The notes below the pieces were generated by a model that worked only from the letters and a program-made list of their open reading frames with translations, ran no database searches and was not told the origin of the DNA. Both the position numbers and the translations under genes were made by a program. From Asticcacaulis sp. (GTDB lineage: Bacteria; Pseudomonadota; Alphaproteobacteria; Caulobacterales; Caulobacteraceae), in NCBI RefSeq assembly GCF_020217185.1, contig NZ_JAIWNX010000179.1:1-10000 (forward strand): a stretch of DNA of 10,000 bases, read 5' to 3'. Of this stretch, positions 7,324 to 10,000 are shown in pieces; position 1 is the stretch's first letter; every line of letters begins with the position of its first letter.

Positions 7324-7335
7324 ACCTGCCCCCTT
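7321..7335 (-). promoter_or_regulatory. Strong ribosome binding site fixing a TTG start
   Basis: On the - strand AAGGGGG (7335-7329) abuts the aldolase TAA stop and is followed by a 5-nt spacer CAGGT and then TTG at 7323-7321. This optimal placement supports TTG as the start of the exported barrel protein and points to coupled expression with the aldolase. Confidence 0.65.
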
Positions 7336-8139
7336 TTAGCGATCCCAGCCGGGATACTGACGTTCCAGCCGCCGCATCAGCCCCGGCCACAACAGACCGG
7401 AGACAAACCCGACACCGGCCCCTAACGGCGCCACCTTGTCCTGCACGTCCTGCGGCGCTTCCAATACGCCGTCGCGTCCGGCCGACAGGGCGGCAATCTG
7501 CTGCCGACAGGCCTGCTCCAGAAAATAGATCAGGGTAAAGGCTTCGGCCGCTGAGCCACCATAGGCCAGCGCCCCGTGGTTGCGCAACAGCATGATCTTT
7601 TTTTGCCCCAGATCGGCGACGATACGCTGACGTTCATCGTGATCGAGCGCCACACCCTCATAGGCGTGATAAGCCAGATGCGGCCCCAGCAGCAGGGCGT
7701 TCTGAGTCAAGGGCAACAGGCCCTCCTTTTGCGCCGACACGCCGGTCATGGCGTCCGTATGCAGGTGGATGACCACATGCGCATCCGGACAGGCGGCGTG
7801 CAGGGCGCTATGGATGGTGAAGCCCGCCGGATTCACAAAGGCGTCGGCCGCGCCCACAATCTGGCCCTCCAGATCGACCTTGACCAGCGCCGAAGCCGTC
7901 ATCTCCTCGAAAAAAGTGCCATAGGGATTGATCAGGAAATGATCGAGCTGCGACACCACCGGCCCTTCCGGCCCGGCCACAAGCGAGTCCTTCGCCGGAA
8001 CGCGGGCCGAAATATGGGTGAAGATGGTGTCGTCCCAGCCAAACATCGCCACCAGACGATAAAGCGCCGCCAGATCCTTACGGATGGCCCATTCGGCGGA
8101 GCTGATCAGCGGATGGACCGGGGCGGTTTCAGAGGTCAT
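7336..8139 (-). CDS. Class II aldolase/adducin-family protein, substrate unknown
   Basis: The family includes zinc-dependent aldolases and epimerases such as fuculose-1-phosphate aldolase, AraD, methylthioribulose-1-phosphate dehydratase, and many uncharacterised members. The 267-aa protein carries the core pattern: FTHISARVP (40-48), SALVKVDLEG (83-92), FTIHSALHAA (107-116), the zinc pair HLHTD (H125, H127) followed by TGVSA, and the third zinc histidine in LLRNHGALAYG (H188). No signal peptide or membrane segment is seen, so it is cytoplasmic. It ends in a tail of about 35 residues that I cannot assign. The family call is secure; which sugar or keto substrate it acts on, or whether it is an aldolase at all, cannot be read from the sequence. 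The start at ATG has AGGGAG (8153-8148) 8 nt upstream. It probably heads a two-gene unit with the exported barrel protein 12 bp downstream. Confidence 0.9.
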   Translation of the reverse strand: MTSETAPVHPLISSAEWAIRKDLAALYRLVAMFGWDDTIFTHISARVPAKDSLVAGPEGPVVSQLDHFLINPYGTFFEEMTASALVKVDLEGQIVGAADAFVNPAGFTIHSALHAACPDAHVVIHLHTDAMTGVSAQKEGLLPLTQNALLLGPHLAYHAYEGVALDHDERQRIVADLGQKKIMLLRNHGALAYGGSAAEAFTLIYFLEQACRQQIAALSAGRDGVLEAPQDVQDKVAPLGAGVGFVSGLLWPGLMRRLERQYPGWDR

Positions 8140-8167
8140 GAGGTCGTCTCCCTGTATCGTTTTGCCG

Positions 8168-8197
8168 ATGACAGGGGATTGACGTACCGTAAGTCAA
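8168..8197 (-). promoter_or_regulatory. Possible promoter of the aldolase/barrel unit
   Basis: On the - strand TTGACT (8197-8192) is followed after 18 bp by TGTCAT (8173-8168), a 4/6 match to a -10, about 30 bp before the aldolase start. The -35 hexamer is half of the 19-bp palindrome at 8179-8197, an arrangement expected for a repressor operator. The match is weak and Caulobacterales promoters vary. Confidence 0.25.
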
Positions 8198-8221
8198 GCC
8201 GATTGCATCGACTTTCGAAGT
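8179..8221. repeat. Three adjacent palindromes upstream of the aldolase gene (candidate operators)
   Basis: TTGACGTACCGTAAGTCAA (8179-8197) pairs at 8 of 9 positions about a central C. Two bases later CGAT-TGC-ATCG (8200-8210) follows, and directly after it ACTT-TCG-AAGT (8211-8221). Together they fill almost half of the 95-bp gap between the nfeD-family stop and the aldolase start. The first is long enough for a dimeric transcription factor; the other two, with 4-bp arms, could be chance. No regulator gene is adjacent. Confidence 0.4.
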
Positions 8222-8234
8222 TATCTACGTCCTG

Positions 8235-8717
8235 TCAAACCCTTGTGACGATCAGCTTACCTTCGCTGACCGCCAGAATGCGGACCTTTTCGGACAGGGC
8301 AATGGGCGCGTCCGTGCGTTCGCTCTGGGCCGGCCATTCGACGCCATCGAAGATGACGCGGCCATTGACGCGCTGACCTTCGAGGTCATCGAAGGCGTCA
8401 ATCACCGTCGCCTCCTGCCCGATCAGTCGATGGTGCGGGTCATTGATGTCAGCCCCTTCCGCCACGGGAGGCTTGAGGAAACGCCGCGACAGAAGCGTCA
8501 TGGTCAGCGTCAGGACGCAGAAAATGACGATCTGCACCAGCAGGTTGGCCGGGGCCCCGGTCAGGGTAATCACCGCCACGATCACGGCGGCGGCCGCGGG
8601 CCACAAGAGCCATTGGGTGCCGATGACGATTTCAAAGGCCAGCAGCGACCCGCCAATAATCAGCCACGCCCAGAAAAGCTGCCGCCCCTGCGGCTCAGCC
8701 AGCAAAAACTCCAGCAT
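8235..8717 (-). CDS. NfeD-family membrane protein (short form), partner of the SPFH protein
   Basis: The 160-aa protein has a membrane N-terminal half with about three to four helices (roughly 14-34, 36-53 and 59-77, including FWAWLIIGGSLLAFEIVIG and LLVQIVIFCVLTLTMTLL). A soluble C-terminal OB-fold-like domain follows (about 95-160), with the family pattern LIGQEATVIDAFDD, GRVIFDGVEWPAQS and VRILAVSEGKLIV. Short NfeD proteins lack the ClpP-like protease domain of the long form and are typically encoded beside stomatin/SPFH genes; YbbK(QmcA)-YbbJ in E. coli is the classic pair. It may help anchor SPFH oligomers or support membrane-protein quality control, but its exact task is unknown. It begins 11 bp after the SPFH stop with GGAGG placed 5 nt before the ATG, so co-translation of the pair is expected. 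Confidence 0.9.
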   Translation of the reverse strand: MLEFLLAEPQGRQLFWAWLIIGGSLLAFEIVIGTQWLLWPAAAAVIVAVITLTGAPANLLVQIVIFCVLTLTMTLLSRRFLKPPVAEGADINDPHHRLIGQEATVIDAFDDLEGQRVNGRVIFDGVEWPAQSERTDAPIALSEKVRILAVSEGKLIVTRV

Positions 8718-8728
8718 ACTCCCCTCCG

Positions 8729-9658
8729 TTACTTGCTCCGCGTGGCCGGAGCCTGATCCGTGACGGTCTTCAGCAGTTCGGCCACACCGGCAACGGACCC
8801 CGACAGAGACGCCAGATCGGCTGGCAGAATCAGGGTCTTGGTATTGGCTGAATTGGCGAAACCGGCAAAGGCTTCGACATATTTTTGCGCCACGAAGTAG
8901 TTGATGGCCTTGGTGTCGCCCGACGCGATGGCGTCCGACACCATCTGGGTCGCCTTGGCTTCGGCTTCGGCAGCGCGTTCGCGCGCTTCGGCGTCGCGGA
9001 AGGCAGCTTCCTTGCGCCCTTCGGCCTCAAGTACAGCGGCCTGCTTGGCCCCTTCGGCGCGGGCAATGGCGGCCTGACGCTCACCATCAGCTTCGATGAT
9101 CAGGGCGCGACGTTCGCGCTCGGCCTTCATCTGACGGGCCATGGCGTCGGTGATGTCGTGCGGCGGGCGCAGGTCCTTAATTTCGATGCGTGTCACCTTG
9201 ATGCCCCAGGGCGAGGTGGCGTGGTCGATAACGGTCAGGAGCCGCGTATTGATCGAATCGCGCTGCGACAACACTTCGTCCAGCTCCATTGAACCGACCA
9301 CGGTGCGCAGATTAGTCATGGCGAGCTGCGTGATGGCATTGTTGAGATTATCGACGCGATACGCAGCCGCAGCGGCATCCATCACCTGCGTGAAGACGAT
9401 CCCGTCCACCTTGACGATGGCATTGTCCTTGGTGATCACGTCCTGCTGCGGCACGTCGAACACCTGCTCCATCATATTGACCTTCTTGCCCACCGTTTCG
9501 ATGAACGGCGTCAGGAAGGAGATGCCGGGCTTGAGCGTGCGGGTATAGCGGCCAAAGCGTTCGACCGTAAATTCACGGCCCTGCGGGACGATCTTGATGA
9601 CCGAAAACAGGATGAAAAAGGTCACGACGATCAGAACGCCGGCGAAGATACTGAACAT
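8729..9658 (-). CDS. SPFH/stomatin-prohibitin family membrane protein (QmcA-like)
   Basis: The 309-aa protein starts with an uncleaved transmembrane anchor (about 4-23). The SPFH/band-7 domain follows (about 24-190: IVPQGREFTVERFGRYTRTLKPG, MMEQVFDVPQQDVITKDNAIVKVDG, AYRVDNLNNAITQLAMTNLRTVVG, and WGIKVTRIEIKDLRPP). Next is an Ala/Glu/Arg-rich coiled coil (about 175-240, with EADGERQAAIARAEGAKQAAVLEAEG) and a C-terminal part with NSANTKTLILPADLASL. This order matches bacterial QmcA/YbbK and other slipin-type proteins, which form large membrane rings linked to FtsH-type quality control and membrane microdomains. Length agrees with E. coli QmcA (305 aa). GAGGGGAG lies 5 nt before the ATG. The downstream NfeD partner confirms the usual two-gene unit. 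I leave the symbol blank because several paralogous SPFH classes exist. Confidence 0.93.
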   Translation of the reverse strand: MFSIFAGVLIVVTFFILFSVIKIVPQGREFTVERFGRYTRTLKPGISFLTPFIETVGKKVNMMEQVFDVPQQDVITKDNAIVKVDGIVFTQVMDAAAAAYRVDNLNNAITQLAMTNLRTVVGSMELDEVLSQRDSINTRLLTVIDHATSPWGIKVTRIEIKDLRPPHDITDAMARQMKAERERRALIIEADGERQAAIARAEGAKQAAVLEAEGRKEAAFRDAEARERAAEAEAKATQMVSDAIASGDTKAINYFVAQKYVEAFAGFANSANTKTLILPADLASLSGSVAGVAELLKTVTDQAPATRSK

Positions 9659-9767
9659 GGAGACTCCCCTCAGTGGTTATGTGCACAGTGTAGCGCAACC
9701 GGGAGGAATAGCTACGAAAACCGGAGCAAATGTGCTAGCTTTGGTTTTCACTGGAGCGGAGGGGCAT
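9659..9767. other. Divergent intergenic region between the SPFH gene and the edge ORF
   Basis: This 109-bp gap must hold start signals for both directions. It contains an imperfect dyad with arms AAAACC (9717-9722) and GGTTTT (9743-9748), extended inward by AGC/GCT after a 2-nt mismatch; the palindromes GTGCAC (9681-9686) and GCTAGC (9734-9739); and a GACTC (9662-9666), a possible CcrM methylation site of the GANTC type, inside the SPFH leader. I could not fix a promoter on either strand. Confidence 0.35.
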
Positions 9768-9770
9768 TTG
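9753..9770 (+). promoter_or_regulatory. Purine-rich ribosome binding site and TTG start of the edge ORF
   Basis: GGAGCGGAGGGG (9753-9764) holds GGAGG five bases before the TTG at 9768-9770. The in-frame ATG at 9786 would lie too far from this site. An in-frame GTG at 9732 has a short GGAG (9723-9726) at workable spacing and is the main alternative. Confidence 0.5.
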
Positions 9771-10000
9771 CAGTTTCTGGCACTCATGTTCTGGGCGGTC
9801 GCGTTCGGCTATTACGCTTGGAATCTTTTTTGTGCTGTTACACGGAAAGAAGCCAAGGTTGGTTTTCAGATCAGACCCTTTGGTAAATACAGGTCCGAGC
9901 TTTACAAAAAAGACTCCGATGAAGGACTGGCTTATTGGATCGCCACCACAATGTATGCGTTCGGGACGATCGCCACAGCTATTGTAACACTACTGTTTTT
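9768..10000 (+). CDS. Small membrane protein, function unknown (partial, runs off the window)
   Basis: An open frame of at least 77 codons continues past the edge without a stop. Two hydrophobic segments flank a charged middle: the first at about residues 2-22 (FLALMFWAVAFGYYAWNLF), the second at about 58-77 (YWIATTMYAFGTIATAIVTL). Between them are basic and acidic residues (TRKEAKVGFQIRPFGKYR, KKDSDEG). I recognise no family. The coding stretch is GC-poor against its neighbours, about 46-47% by hand count from 9771 to 10000, with AAA, TTT and CTT codons common. That may mean a poorly conserved or acquired gene. The reality of the gene rests on the strong RBS, the open frame and two plausible membrane helices; the start codon is uncertain. 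Confidence 0.55.
   Translation, partial: MQFLALMFWAVAFGYYAWNLFCAVTRKEAKVGFQIRPFGKYRSELYKKDSDEGLAYWIATTMYAFGTIATAIVTLLF

Noticed and set aside
7576..8376. Open frame of 266 codons on the + strand
   Set aside because: It is antisense to the aldolase gene and also crosses the 95-bp gap and the nfeD-family end; its His/Arg/Gln-rich composition is a GC-shadow pattern.
9732..9767. GTG at 9732 as the start of the edge ORF
   Set aside because: It is in frame with a short GGAG at acceptable spacing, but the much stronger GGAGCGGAGGGG directly before TTG 9768 and the membrane helix beginning there favour TTG. Kept as the alternative.
1..10000. Search for tRNA, rRNA, CRISPR arrays, insertion sequences, integrases or toxin-antitoxin pairs
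   Set aside because: Reading through both strands gave no repeat-spacer pattern, transposase or integrase motif, or cloverleaf-like element that I could support.

Overview
The window looks like chromosome from an alphaproteobacterium, most likely of the Caulobacterales (an Asticcacaulis- or Caulobacter-like organism). This is inferred from the GC-rich coding sequence, the protein flavour, and an lptG gene directly upstream of an lptD-surA-pdxA-rsmA run. It reads as core chromosome. I see no phage, insertion sequence, CRISPR array, tRNA or rRNA.

Left part (1-6434, all + strand): the last codons of lptG, a 217-bp gap, then lptD (outer-membrane LPS translocon), surA-like (periplasmic chaperone/prolyl isomerase), pdxA (vitamin B6 synthesis) and rsmA/ksgA (16S rRNA dimethylation). 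SurA helps fold outer-membrane barrels such as LptD, so lptG, lptD and surA form one envelope-assembly block. pdxA and rsmA are the metabolic and translational passengers that follow surA in many proteobacteria. The surA-pdxA gap is 5 bp and pdxA-rsmA have no gap, so they are probably co-transcribed. In place of the apaG-apaH pair that follows in enterics, the run ends in two GC-rich hairpins (6439-6458 and 6510-6536) facing a convergent block.

Right part (9658 down to 6538, - strand): a stomatin/prohibitin-like SPFH membrane protein and its NfeD-family partner (11-bp gap, strong RBS); then a 95-bp gap packed with three adjacent palindromes; then a class II aldolase/adducin-family enzyme of unknown substrate; and, 12 bp on, a small exported protein with the look of an outer-membrane beta-barrel, read from a TTG start. 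The last two are the least understood genes here.

Right edge: a divergent 109-bp gap precedes a truncated + strand ORF for a small two-helix membrane protein of unknown function, visibly poorer in GC (about 46-47% by hand count) than the other genes.

I found no convincing new biological system. The points most worth a second look are the aldolase/barrel pair with its palindromic upstream region, the LptD features (three cysteines and a duplicated Ala/Pro linker), and the GC-poor membrane ORF at the edge.
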